A stretch of 64,000 bases of DNA from Dactylosporangium vinaceum (GTDB lineage: Bacteria > Actinomycetota > Actinomycetes > Mycobacteriales > Micromonosporaceae). How positions within the stretch are numbered: position 1 is the stretch's first letter; every line of letters starts with the position of its first letter. The notes under the pieces are model-generated. The model was not told the origin of the DNA, did no database searches, and saw only the letters and a program-made list of their open reading frames with translations. The stretch lies in assembly GCF_019904175.1 (NCBI RefSeq), contig NZ_CP061913.1:7998001-8062000 (forward strand), in the 5' to 3' direction. The position numbers and the translations under genes were made by a program. Positions 23,282 to 31,857 of this stretch are shown here, piece by piece.

Positions 23282-24727
23282 CTACCGGTAGAGGAAGTAC
23301 GGCGAGTCGAGGATCAGGGCGATCAGGTGCGGCAGCCGTCCGGCGGCGGCCGGGTCGGTCGCCTTGAGCGGGGTGGTCGCGGTCTTGCCGAGGAAGCCGA
23401 GCAGCGCCGCGCTGTGCGGCGCGGCGAGGGCCCTGCCGACGAGCCGGGTGGCGAGGGCGTCGACGAACTCGCCGTGGGTCGCGGGGAGCTTCGGCACCAG
23501 GTACGCGAGCATCGACGCGGGCCGCACGAGCTGCTTCGGATACCAGCCGGCCGCGATGTTGAGGTGCGCGTTCCAGCGGATCAGCAGCCCGGAGGGGGCG
23601 GCCCAGGCGGCGGCGACGTCCGGATACCCGTTCGGCGGGGCCCAGCGCAGCGGCGCGTGGCCCATGTCGTACAGGTAGTAGTACAGGCCGCGGACGCTGT
23701 CCAGGTCGGCGCTGGGGCCGATGCCGAGGGCGCGCACGGTCGCGGCGACGTCCTCCAGGGGTGTGCGCACCTTCGCGCCGACGGCCGCCGCGAACTCCGG
23801 CGAGGTGAACAGCGCGCGCAGGACAGGAACGATCGCCGTGCGGTTGTCGAGGTACACCTTCGCGAGCTTGGCGACGAGCGTCGCGGGCGGCTCGTCGGCG
23901 ACGAAGCGGACGCACAGCTTGCGGGCCAGGCGCTCGGCTGTCGCGGGGTGCATGGCCAGCATGTCCGCGTAGGCCAGGGCGGCCGTCTCGCCGCCGCCCG
24001 CCGTCGCGTTGTCGTGGCGCCAGCCCAGGATCGTCACCGGGCCCGTCGCGTGCTGGTTGGCGTCGAACCTGTACAGGCCGGTGGCGTGCTCGACGGTGAG
24101 CCCGGTCAGCAGCCGGGCCGCGTCCTTCACGTCGGCCTCGGAGTACACCAGGCCGACGGTGTGCAGCTCAAGCAGCTCCCGGGCGTAGTTCTCGTTCGGC
24201 TTCGCCTTCGTCGAGGAGCGGTTGTCCAGGTACGACAGCATCGCGGGGGCCGTCATCGACGCCTTGAGCAGGTCGGCGAACCGGCCGAGCGCGTGCTTGC
24301 GGATGAGCGCGTCGTAGGCGGCCCGGCTGTCCCAGACCTCGCTGGACGGGCAGGTGACGTTCAGGTGGTTCGACCAGAAGTCGACCATGAGCTCGAACAG
24401 CTGCCGCCTGCTCCACGCGGCCCGGGCGACGGCGGCGGTGCCGAGCTGCGCCATGACATCCCACGCGCCGGACTTGAGGGTGCCGGCCGTGACCATCGCC
24501 CGCACGCCCGCGATGTCCTTGCCGATGAGGGTGTACTTCGACAGCGCGGCCGTGCACGCGGCGTCGTCGATCGCGGCCGGGTTGAGCTGCCGCTCGAGCC
24601 ACGCCGGTGCGCCGAGCTTGCGCAGTTCGGCCTCGGACTCGACGGTCGGGCCGAAGCTGGCTCGGCGCAGCAGGTGCAGTACCGGGTCGGCGGGGGTGAA
24701 GGCGGTCACGCCGTACTGCTTCGGCAC
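23282..24727 (-). CDS. DUF1800 family protein
   Basis: About 481 residues if GTG 24727 is used; the frame runs on to TTG 24823, but that reading gives an atypical N-terminus. Seen: PVLHLLRRASFGPT at the start (the DUF1800 L-L-R-R-A-x-F-G motif), MVDFWSNHLNV (W-x-N-H), SMTAPAMLSYLDN and KPNENYARELLELHTVGL (N-E-N-x-A-R-E-L-x-E-L-x-T-x-G, highly typical). No signal peptide is visible, unlike the DUF1501 partner. First gene of the operon; probably partnered in function with DUF1501. Confidence 0.9.
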   Translation of the reverse strand: MPKQYGVTAFTPADPVLHLLRRASFGPTVESEAELRKLGAPAWLERQLNPAAIDDAACTAALSKYTLIGKDIAGVRAMVTAGTLKSGAWDVMAQLGTAAVARAAWSRRQLFELMVDFWSNHLNVTCPSSEVWDSRAAYDALIRKHALGRFADLLKASMTAPAMLSYLDNRSSTKAKPNENYARELLELHTVGLVYSEADVKDAARLLTGLTVEHATGLYRFDANQHATGPVTILGWRHDNATAGGGETAALAYADMLAMHPATAERLARKLCVRFVADEPPATLVAKLAKVYLDNRTAIVPVLRALFTSPEFAAAVGAKVRTPLEDVAATVRALGIGPSADLDSVRGLYYYLYDMGHAPLRWAPPNGYPDVAAAWAAPSGLLIRWNAHLNIAAGWYPKQLVRPASMLAYLVPKLPATHGEFVDALATRLVGRALAAPHSAALLGFLGKTATTPLKATDPAAAGRLPHLIALILDSPYFLYR

Positions 24728-24795
24728 CGGCCCGCACGGCCTTGAACGTTGGCCCGGGCGCACTCCTGGTTGGCAACCCACTTCTTCCATGGAGG

Positions 24796-24837
24796 ATTGA
24801 CGCAGTATTGTTCCGACTGTCAATTAGGCTTCCTAAT
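24796..24837. promoter_or_regulatory. overlapping divergent promoter-like palindromes between DUF1800 and GH4
   Basis: ATTGAC at 24796-24801 and GTCAAT at 24819-24824, 17 bp apart, place a TTGAC -35-like box on each strand (TTGACG at 24797-24802 on plus; TTGACA at 24823-24818 on minus). A second palindrome ATTAGG-ctt-CCTAAT follows at 24823-24837, just before the GH4 gene. The first is compatible with facing promoters; the second looks like an operator. Confidence 0.5.
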
Positions 24838-24868
24838 AGATTTCCCGAGTGGCGGAGGGCATTGCCGG

Positions 24869-26110
24869 ATGAAGATCGCGGTCGTGGGTGGCGGTTCGAC
24901 GTACACCCCGGAGCTCATCGACGGCTTCGCCCGATTGGCCCCGTTCGTCAGTGAGATCGTCCTGCTGGACCCGGCCGCGGACCGGCTGTCCACGGTCGGC
25001 GCCTTCGCGCAGCGGATCCTGCGGGCCCACGGCTCCCGCACGACCCTGCGCTGGACCGCCGACGTCGACGACGCCCTGGCCGGCGCGGCCACCGTCGTCA
25101 TCCAGCTGCGCGTGGGCGGGCAGCAGGCCCGCATCAGCGACGAGACGTTCCCGCTCGCGTGCGACTGCGTCGGGCAGGAGACGACAGGCGCCGGCGGGTT
25201 CGCGAAGGCACTGCGCACCGTCCCCGTGGTCCTGGACATCGCCCGCCGGGCCGACCCGGGCGCCTGGATCGTCAACTTCACCAACCCGGTCGGCATCGTC
25301 ACCCGGGCCCTGCTCGACGACGGCCACCGCGCGGCCGGGCTGTGCAACGTGGCGATCGGCTTCCAGCGCCGGTGGGCCGCGCAGCTGGGTGTCGACCCCG
25401 CCGCGCTGACGCTCGACCACGTCGGGCTCAACCACCTCACGTGGGAGCGGGCCGCGTACGTCGACGGCGTGGACCGCCTGCCGGCGCTGCTGGAGTCCGC
25501 ACTCGACGAGATCGCCGGCAACGTGCAGATCCCGGCGGCGCTCGTGCGCTCGCTCGGCAGCGTCCCGTCGTACTACCTGCGGTACTTCTACTGCCACGAC
25601 GAGGTCGTCGCCGAGGAGCGCGGCCGGCCGACCCGGGGCCAGCGGGTCGCCGAGATCGAGCAGGAACTGCTGCGGCTGTACCGCGACCCGGCGCTCGACA
25701 CCAAGCCCGAGCTGCTGGGCCAGCGCGGCGGCGCCTTCTACTCGGAGGCGGCGGTGGGCCTTATCGCGTCGCTGCAGCACGACGACGGCGGCGTGCACGC
25801 GGTGAACGTGCGCAACCGCGGCTTCCTGCCGTTCCTGGCCGACGACGCCGTCATCGAGACCACCTGCACCGTCGGCGCGCGCGGCGCCGAGCCCGTCGCC
25901 GCCGCCCCGCTGCGCCCCGAGCAGGCCGGCCTCGTCGCCGGGGTCTCGGCCTACGAGGAGCTGGCGGTGGAGGCGGCGGTCAAGGGCGGCCGCGACCGCG
26001 TGTACCGGGCGCTGCTCGCCCACCCGCTCGTCGCCCGCCACGCCAAGGCCGAGCGCCTCACCGACGACCTCCTCGCGGCCAACCGCGACCACCTGGCCTG
26101 GCTGCGGTGA
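24869..26110 (+). CDS. glycoside hydrolase family 4 (6-phospho-beta-glucosidase-like)
   Basis: 413 residues. GH4 enzymes cleave glycosides by an NAD+- and Mn2+-dependent redox-elimination route. Seen: VVGGGSTYTPELIDG (NAD-binding, GH4 form), VVIQLRVGGQQARISDE, VNFTNPVGIVT, AGLCNVAIGFQRRWA (metal-binding Cys) and LDHVGLNHLTW (metal-binding His). GGAGGG lies 10 nt before ATG 24869. The stop overlaps the next gene (GTGA). No PTS genes are near; instead a BadF-type kinase follows, so the phosphorylated substrate may be made by that kinase or imported by another system. Confidence 0.93.
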   Translation: MKIAVVGGGSTYTPELIDGFARLAPFVSEIVLLDPAADRLSTVGAFAQRILRAHGSRTTLRWTADVDDALAGAATVVIQLRVGGQQARISDETFPLACDCVGQETTGAGGFAKALRTVPVVLDIARRADPGAWIVNFTNPVGIVTRALLDDGHRAAGLCNVAIGFQRRWAAQLGVDPAALTLDHVGLNHLTWERAAYVDGVDRLPALLESALDEIAGNVQIPAALVRSLGSVPSYYLRYFYCHDEVVAEERGRPTRGQRVAEIEQELLRLYRDPALDTKPELLGQRGGAFYSEAAVGLIASLQHDDGGVHAVNVRNRGFLPFLADDAVIETTCTVGARGAEPVAAAPLRPEQAGLVAGVSAYEELAVEAAVKGGRDRVYRALLAHPLVARHAKAERLTDDLLAANRDHLAWLR

Positions 26111-27084
26111 CCGCCCGGCTCTACGCCGCGGCCGACGGCGGCAACTCCAAGACCGACGTCGTCATCGGCGACTCCGACGGGCGGGTCCTGGCCCGGGTCA
26201 CCGGCCCGACGATCTCCCCGCACAACCTGCCGTTCGACGCCGCCCTGGCCCGGCTCGCGGCCCTCGTCACCCAGGCCCGGCACGCGGCGTCCCTGCCGCC
26301 GTCGATCGAGCTGTCGCAGCTGTCGGTCTACACCGCCGGCGCCGACCTGCCGGTCGAGGTCGACCGGCTCAACACCGGCGTCGCCGCCCTGGGCCTGGCC
26401 GCCGCGACGAGCGTCGACAACGACCTCTTCGCGCTGCTGCGGGCCGGCTCGGCCAGTCCCGACGCGGTAGGCGTGGTCTGCGGGGCCGGCATCAACGCCG
26501 CGGGCCGCCGCGCCGACGGGGCCACGTCGCGGTTCCCGGCCCTGGGCCAGCTGTCCGGCGACTGGGGCGGCGGCCAGCACCTGGCCGCGCTGGCCCTGTA
26601 TCACGCCGTGCGGGCCGAGGACGGCCGCGGCCCGGCCACCGCCCTGGAGCCCGCGGTCCGGGAGCACTTCGCCCGCCCCACCGTGGAGGCGGTCACCATC
26701 GCGTTCCACCTGGGCGAGCTGCCGCCGGACCGGATGGACGAGCTCTGCGAGGTCATGTTCACGGTGGCCGCGGCCGGCGACGATCTGGCGACCCGGGTGG
26801 TGCGCCGCCTGACGGACGAGATCGAGGCCCTGATCCGCGTCTCGGCGGCGCGGCTGGATCTGCTGGGGTCGCGGTACACCATCGTGCTCGGGGGTGGCGT
26901 CCTCACGGCCCGCCACCCGCAGCTGCACGACGACCTCCTGGCCCGGCTGGCCCGGCTGTCGCCGCGAGCCACCGTGAGCGTCCTGGCCGCGCCGCCGGTC
27001 GTCGGCGCGGCCCTGCTGGCGCTGGACACCCTGCACGGCGGTCTGTGCCCGCCGGGCATCGAGGAGGCCGTCCGCGCCGCCTGA
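26107..27084 (+). CDS. BadF/BadG-type ATPase, N-acetylglucosamine kinase-like
   Basis: 325 residues of the ASKHA (actin/hexokinase) fold. Seen: YAAADGGNSKTDVVIGDSDG (the phosphate-1 DGG-x-T/S-K-T loop), VVCGAGINAAGR (phosphate-2), LSGDWGGGQHLA (substrate loop, D-W-G-G/S) and IVLGGGVLTA (adenosine motif). Members include mammalian NAGK and bacterial amino-sugar kinases. It is translationally coupled to the GH4 gene, which suggests phosphorylation of the sugar processed by that enzyme; amino sugar is the most likely substrate, by family. Confidence 0.88.
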   Translation: MTARLYAAADGGNSKTDVVIGDSDGRVLARVTGPTISPHNLPFDAALARLAALVTQARHAASLPPSIELSQLSVYTAGADLPVEVDRLNTGVAALGLAAATSVDNDLFALLRAGSASPDAVGVVCGAGINAAGRRADGATSRFPALGQLSGDWGGGQHLAALALYHAVRAEDGRGPATALEPAVREHFARPTVEAVTIAFHLGELPPDRMDELCEVMFTVAAAGDDLATRVVRRLTDEIEALIRVSAARLDLLGSRYTIVLGGGVLTARHPQLHDDLLARLARLSPRATVSVLAAPPVVGAALLALDTLHGGLCPPGIEEAVRAA

Positions 27085-27099
27085 ACCCCTTGGGTTCAG
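27081..27099. terminator. bidirectional hairpin holding both stop codons
   Basis: CTGAACCC-ctt-GGGTTCAG, an 8-bp perfect stem with a 3-nt loop, between the convergent kinase and MMPL genes. Both TGA stops lie in the stem. It is the same design as the hairpin at 14304-14322. Confidence 0.7.
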
Positions 27100-29288
27100 G
27101 AGACGGCGACCGTGCTCGCCTCCTGCTGCTCGGGCTCGGCCGCGAGGTGCTTGCGGAGCTTCTCGCCCTCGATGTCGACGTTCGGCAGGATCCGGTTGAG
27201 CCAGCCCGGCAGCCACCAGGCGGCCCGGCCCAGCAGCGACACGACCGCCGGGACGATCGTCAGCCGGACGATGAACGCGTCGATCGCCACGCCGATGGCC
27301 AGCGCGAAGCCCATCGACTTGATGATCGGGTCCTCGATCAGGATGAAGCCGGCGAACACCGACGTCATGATGATCGCGGCGGCCGTCACGACCCGGGCGC
27401 CGTGGCCCATGCCGCTGATCGTGGCCTCCCGGGGTGTGCCGCCGTGCACGTAGTCCTCGCGCATCCGCGACACCAGGAACACCTCGTAGTCCATGGCCAG
27501 GCCGAACAGGATGCCGATGAGCAGGATCGGCAGGAAGCTCACCAGCGGCCCCGGCGTGTCCAGGCCGACCAGCCCGGCGCCGTGGCCGTCCTGGAAGACC
27601 AGCACCGTGAGGCCGAACGTGGCGCCGACGGTGAGCAGGAACCCGGCCGCGGCCTTGATCGGCACGAGGATCGAGCGGAACACCAGCATCAGCAGCAGCA
27701 CCGACAGGCCGACGACCAGCAGCAGGTACACCGGCATCGCGTCGGACAGCTTCTCCGACACGTCGATGCCGACGGCCGTCTGCCCGGTGAGCGCGAAGTC
27801 GGCGCCGCCGATCGTCTTGAGCTTGGCCCGGACCGCGTGGACGAGGTCCTCGGTGGCCGCGTCGGTCGGGCCGGTCTTCGGGATCAGCGGGACGAGCGCG
27901 GTCTTGCCGTCGCGGCTGAAGTTCGGCGCGGCCGCGGCGAGGAGGTTCTCGGTGCCGGTGAGGCCCTGGATCGCCTCGCCGGCCTTCGCCTTCGTCGTGT
28001 CGGCCGAGTCGCTCGACACGACGACGAGCAGGCGGCCGTTGAACCCGGGGCCGAAGGACTGCTCGATGAGGTCGGCCGCCTTGCGGGCCGGGGTGTCCTC
28101 GGCGCCGGCGCTGGCCCCGGGCAGGGCGATGCGCATGTGCGCGGCCGGGATCGCCAGGGCGGCCAGCCCGAGCACGCCGACGAGGATCACGGGCACCCGG
28201 AACCGGACCATCCAGCGGGCCCACTTCGTTCCGAAGCTCTCGGTGTGGTGGGTGGTGCCGCCGTCGGCGACGGCCTTGCGCTGGCGGCGGGACAGGATCC
28301 TCGTCCCGGCGAACGCCAGCAGGGCCGGCTGCAGGGTGATGGCGACGAGCACGGCGACGGCGACGGTACCCGCGGCCGCCAGACCCATCACGGTGAGGAA
28401 CGGGATGTTCACGACGGCCAGGCCCGCGAGCGCGATGACGACAGTCGCCCCGGCGAAGACGACCGCCGAGCCCGCGGTGCCGACGGCGCGACCGGCCGCC
28501 TCCTGCGGTTCGAGGCCCTCGACGAGGTTCTGCCGGTGCCGCGAGGAGATGAACAGCGAGTAGTCGATGCCGACGGCGAGGCCCAGCATCAGCGCGAGGA
28601 CCGGAGCGGTGCTCGTCAGGTGCACGGCCCCGGACAGCGCGAACAGCCCGGCCATGCCGGCGCCGACGCCGAGCAGCGCGTTGAGCATCGTCATGCCGGC
28701 CGCGACGAGCGACCCGAACGTCACCAGCAGCACGACAAGCGCGATGACGACGCCGATGCCCTCCTTGCCGCCGACCTCGGGCTCCTTGTTCATGACCTCG
28801 CCGCCGTGCTCGACCCGCAGCCCCGCTTTCACGGCCGCCTGGCCGGACTGCTGGAACGCGGCCCGGGCGTCCTTCGACACCTTGTCGGCCCGGTCCTTGT
28901 ACTGCACGTTGATCAGCGCGGTGCGCTGGTCCATCGAGATGGCCTTTGTCGAGTACGGGTCGAGCGCCCCGACCACACCCGGCAGCTTGTTCGCCTCCTG
29001 CACCAGGCCCATCACCAGCGGCTGGTTCGTCTGGTCGGCGACGCTCTGCCCCGCGGGCACCTGGATCACGATGGTGCCGGTGGCCCCGCTGGCCTCCGGG
29101 AACTGCTGCTTCAGCGCGTCGATCGCGCGCTGCGACTCGGTGCCGGGCATGGTGAAGTCGCTCGACGTGGGGCCCTTGAACGCGAGGGCCGCGCCGCCGA
29201 GCGCGCCGAGCACTACGACCCACAGGATGAGCACCAGCCAGCGGTGCCGGAACGAGGCCCGGCCGAGCCGGTAGAGCACAGTTGCCAT
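27096..29288 (-). CDS. MMPL/RND superfamily membrane transporter
   Basis: 730 residues, two repeats of six transmembrane helices, each with a large extracytoplasmic loop after the first helix. The start RLGRASFRHRWLVLILWVVVLGALGG is typical (first helix). Signature motifs in each half are present: GIDYSLFISSRHRQ and GLAMDYEVFLVSRMRE (the G-x-x-x-D-Y motif whose Asp/Tyr carry protons). ATG 29288 fits; the longer frame reads through the TetR gene. It is co-transcribed with the TetR gene 11 bp upstream. Likely exports lipids or hydrophobic toxins. The C-terminus is short, unlike mycobacterial MmpL3. Confidence 0.92.
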   Translation of the reverse strand: MATVLYRLGRASFRHRWLVLILWVVVLGALGGAALAFKGPTSSDFTMPGTESQRAIDALKQQFPEASGATGTIVIQVPAGQSVADQTNQPLVMGLVQEANKLPGVVGALDPYSTKAISMDQRTALINVQYKDRADKVSKDARAAFQQSGQAAVKAGLRVEHGGEVMNKEPEVGGKEGIGVVIALVVLLVTFGSLVAAGMTMLNALLGVGAGMAGLFALSGAVHLTSTAPVLALMLGLAVGIDYSLFISSRHRQNLVEGLEPQEAAGRAVGTAGSAVVFAGATVVIALAGLAVVNIPFLTVMGLAAAGTVAVAVLVAITLQPALLAFAGTRILSRRQRKAVADGGTTHHTESFGTKWARWMVRFRVPVILVGVLGLAALAIPAAHMRIALPGASAGAEDTPARKAADLIEQSFGPGFNGRLLVVVSSDSADTTKAKAGEAIQGLTGTENLLAAAAPNFSRDGKTALVPLIPKTGPTDAATEDLVHAVRAKLKTIGGADFALTGQTAVGIDVSEKLSDAMPVYLLLVVGLSVLLLMLVFRSILVPIKAAAGFLLTVGATFGLTVLVFQDGHGAGLVGLDTPGPLVSFLPILLIGILFGLAMDYEVFLVSRMREDYVHGGTPREATISGMGHGARVVTAAAIIMTSVFAGFILIEDPIIKSMGFALAIGVAIDAFIVRLTIVPAVVSLLGRAAWWLPGWLNRILPNVDIEGEKLRKHLAAEPEQQEASTVAVS

Positions 29289-29299
29289 GACTTCGAGTC

Positions 29300-29866
29300 C
29301 TAACGGGTTTCGGAGAGGGGGGCGAGGGCCCGGTTGGCCGCCTCGATGAGTGCGGCCCGCAGCTCCTCGTCGGAGTAGCGCGAGTCTTCGTAGTCGATGC
29401 CGAACGCGATCGCCGGGATCCCGGCGAGCACGAGCTTCGCCGCGATCATCGTCGCGACGGAGTCGTCGGAGCCCACCAGGATCTCGCAGATCCGGATGGT
29501 CATCTGATGCACGTTCTGCAGCGCCGGCTGCTGCAGCAGCGACGGCAGGTCCCCGTAGATGATCTGGATCTCTTTGCGGTAGCGCATCGAGAGGTCCACG
29601 AACCCCTCGATCGCCGCCGCCCGGGCCCGCTCCCCCGCCAGCGTCTGGAGCCGCCCGAACAGCTGCTCGAGGTCCGCGATCGCGGGCGCGCACAGCTCGG
29701 TGAGGATCGCCTCTTTACTGCTGAAGTGGTACAGCAGCGCCGCCTTGGAACACCCCACGTCCACGGCGATGTCGTGCAGCGACGTCCCCTTGTACCCGGA
29801 CGCCGCGAACAAGCGCGCCGCCGCGGCCAGGATCTCGTCCCGCGTATTGCTCCGTACCACACGCAC
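29300..29866 (-). CDS. TetR/AcrR family transcriptional regulator of the MMPL operon
   Basis: 188 residues. HTH region: RDEILAAAARLFAASGYKGTSLHDIAVDVGCSKAALLYHFSSKEAIL. The ligand domain is helical with IIYGDLPSLLQQPAL. The GTG start at 29866 lies 8 bp from a 35-bp perfect palindrome (29874-29908), clearly its operator. As first gene of the operon with the MMPL transporter it should repress both itself and the pump, and release on binding the pump's substrate. Confidence 0.93.
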   Translation of the reverse strand: MRVVRSNTRDEILAAAARLFAASGYKGTSLHDIAVDVGCSKAALLYHFSSKEAILTELCAPAIADLEQLFGRLQTLAGERARAAAIEGFVDLSMRYRKEIQIIYGDLPSLLQQPALQNVHQMTIRICEILVGSDDSVATMIAAKLVLAGIPAIAFGIDYEDSRYSDEELRAALIEAANRALAPLSETR

Positions 29867-29873
29867 AGCATGC

Positions 29874-29908
29874 CTGGCCGATCGGTCAGGCCCTGACCGA
29901 TCGGCCAG
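29874..29908. promoter_or_regulatory. TetR operator, 16-bp perfect inverted repeat
   Basis: CTGGCCGATCGGTCAG at 29874-29889 and CTGACCGATCGGCCAG at 29893-29908 are exact reverse complements about a 3-bp centre. Each arm contains CCGATCGG, itself palindromic, so two dimers could bind. It lies directly before the TetR/MMPL operon. Confidence 0.88.
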
Positions 29909-30219
29909 ATTTGAGAGTCACCTCACACTGCGTTCTCACATACCCACCTCCACCCACCGCACCCAAACCGCTCCACCACCCCGCCACCACATGGCCGCCC
30001 CTCCTTCCGTATCAGGGTTGCCGCCGGTGCCGCGTCCGGCGGTCAGGGCGTAGGCGTCGCCCATCCGGGCACCGACGCCGCCGTCCGCGCCTGCCGCCGC
30101 TCCGCTCGACGAGCCGCCCACGACGACGCCGCGGGGCGAGCATCCGACAGGCGTCCCTGCCGCACGCACGGCGCACCTGTCCATGGCCAACCGCGGCCGG
30201 GGCCGTCGCCGGCAGTGCA
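29909..30219. other. gap without a convincing gene
   Basis: Roughly 310 bp between the TetR operator and the tandem repeats. It begins with a lower-GC, C/A-rich tract (29910-30000, many CCACC and ACC runs) and becomes GC-rich. No family-like protein is seen on either strand, and no RNA gene was recognised. The C/A-rich tract could carry an unrecognised 5' leader. Confidence 0.5.
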
Positions 30220-30420
30220 GAGGTGGCAGCCTGCTCGCGCCGAACGCGCCGGACCGGGCCGGTAGTAGCACAGGTGGCGGCCCTGCTCACGCCAGGCGCG
30301 CCCGACCGCAGCGGCAGTGCACAGGTGGCGGTCTGCTCGTGCCACGCGCGCCCGGCCGCGGCGGCGTGCTCAGGCGGCGGTCTGCTCGCGCCAGGCGTGG
30401 CGGACCGCGGCGACGAGGGT
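30220..30420. repeat. degenerate ~51-bp tandem repeats that include the 3' end of the decarboxylase gene
   Basis: Related units begin at 30220 (GAGGTGGCAG), 30271 (CAGGTGGCGG), 30322 (CAGGTGGCGG) and 30371 (CAGGCGGCGG), each followed by a CTGCTCNNGCCNNGCG tail. Spacing is 51, 51 and 49 bp. The last copy is the coding end of the decarboxylase (the AWREQTAA residues), so the other three look like diverged duplications of that 3' end pushed downstream of the stop codon. Confidence 0.75.
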
Positions 30421-31857
30421 GTCGGCGTCGGCCGGTGAGGAGCGTGGGTTGACGACGCAGGCGCGCAGGGCGAACGCCGCACCGACGGTGGTGCCGGACA
30501 GGAAGGCGGTGCCGCCGAGCTGTACTGCGCGCAGCACCCGCCGGTTGGTGTCGTCGTCGGCGCGGACCCGGAAGCACACGACGCTCAGCCCGTGGGCGAG
30601 CAGTTCGAGCTCCGGCGCGGCGGCGACCCGCTCGGCGATCCGCGCGGCGACGGCCAGGTCGTGCTCGATGCGTGCCCGGTAGCCGTCCAGGCCGAGGTGC
30701 TTGAGCAGCATCCAGACCTTGAGCGCCCGGAACGGCCGGGTCTGGTCGAACCCGATCTCGCTGAACCAGACCGGCCCGCCGACCCCGTCGACGTCGCCGT
30801 CGGTGCGCAGGTAGTCGGGGACGAGGCTGAACGCCGCCCGCGCGGCCGCCGGGTCGCGCAGCAGCACCAGCCCGGCACCGACCGGCGCGTACAGCCACTT
30901 GTGCGGATCGAGCCCGACGCTGTCGGCCCGCGCGATCCCGGCCCGGGCCTCGCCGTGCCCGTCGAGCAGGAGCACGGCCGGGCCGCCGTACGCCGCGTCG
31001 ACGTGCAGCCAGACCCCGAACTCGGCGCAGACTCCGGCGATGGCGTCGATGTCGTCGACGGCTCCGGTGTTGACGGTCCCGGCGGTGGCCACCACGGCGA
31101 GCGGCGCCCGCCCGGCCCGCAGGTCCTCCCGGATCGCCGCCCGCAGCGCCCGGGCCGACATCCGGTCCGCCCCGTCGGACGCGACGACCCGCACGTTGGC
31201 GTCGCCGATGCCCAACAGCCGCGCGGCTTTGCGAATGGACACGTGCCCTTCGACCCCGACGTACAGCGTCCCGCCCGAACCCGCGCCGGCCCCGGCGTGA
31301 TCCCCGCCCACCGCGCCCGCCCGAGTCGCGGTGGTCGGACGGACGGGAGCGGAGACGGAGTCGGGGGCGGGGGCGGGGGCGGGTGTTGCGCGGTGCCGGG
31401 CGACGGCCAGGGCGGTCAGGGTCGCGGCCGAGCCGCCGGAGACCAGCAGCCCGGTCGCGTCCGGCGGGAAGCCGGCCAGCTCGGCGAACCAGCGCACAAC
31501 CTGGCGCTCGACGTGGACCGCGGCGTGGTTGCCGCCGGCCACGCTCGGGTTCATCGCCGCCGCGAGGAGCTCCGCGAACACGCCGAGCGGATGCGGGGGC
31601 GGGTTGACCCAGCCGAAGAACCGCGGGTGCCCGTTGCCGAACGGCCACGGTTCGACCCGGGTCGCGAACTCCTCGAGGACGGCGGCGACCGGCGCGCCCG
31701 CTCGCGGTACACCCTCTGCTTCGAAGGTCTGCACCACGCCGGGGGGCACCGGCTGGAACACCGGCCCGCCGGGGAGCCGGGTGAGGTGCTCGACGACCAG
31801 GTCCACCGCCCGGTAGCCGGTCGCGCGCAGCTCCTCGGCCGTCCACTCAGTCGTCAT
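30370..31857 (-). CDS. pyridoxal-dependent group II decarboxylase (aromatic-L-amino-acid decarboxylase-like)
   Basis: 495 residues. Seen: VEPWPFGNGHPRFFGWVNPPPHPLG (N-terminal substrate-pocket region with H-P-R-F), LLVSGGSAATLTALAVARH (phosphate-binding), WLHVDAAYGGPAVLL (Asp and Ala stack on PLP) and LDPHKWLYAPVGAGLVLLRD (Schiff-base Lys in H-K-W). The 40 residues near 155-195 are a low-complexity Ala/Pro/Gly insertion (PAPAPAP) absent from typical enzymes. ATG 31857 overlaps the XRE-cupin gene by 11 bp, so the two are coupled. It probably decarboxylates an aromatic amino acid to an amine; which one is not clear. Confidence 0.92.
   Translation of the reverse strand: MTTEWTAEELRATGYRAVDLVVEHLTRLPGGPVFQPVPPGVVQTFEAEGVPRAGAPVAAVLEEFATRVEPWPFGNGHPRFFGWVNPPPHPLGVFAELLAAAMNPSVAGGNHAAVHVERQVVRWFAELAGFPPDATGLLVSGGSAATLTALAVARHRATPAPAPAPDSVSAPVRPTTATRAGAVGGDHAGAGAGSGGTLYVGVEGHVSIRKAARLLGIGDANVRVVASDGADRMSARALRAAIREDLRAGRAPLAVVATAGTVNTGAVDDIDAIAGVCAEFGVWLHVDAAYGGPAVLLLDGHGEARAGIARADSVGLDPHKWLYAPVGAGLVLLRDPAAARAAFSLVPDYLRTDGDVDGVGGPVWFSEIGFDQTRPFRALKVWMLLKHLGLDGYRARIEHDLAVAARIAERVAAAPELELLAHGLSVVCFRVRADDDTNRRVLRAVQLGGTAFLSGTTVGAAFALRACVVNPRSSPADADTLVAAVRHAWREQTAA

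Noticed and set aside
25951..29223. 1090-codon open frame on the minus strand
   Set aside because: It crosses the kinase (opposite strand) and MMPL (same strand, other frame) genes and is arginine-rich without motifs; a codon-bias shadow.
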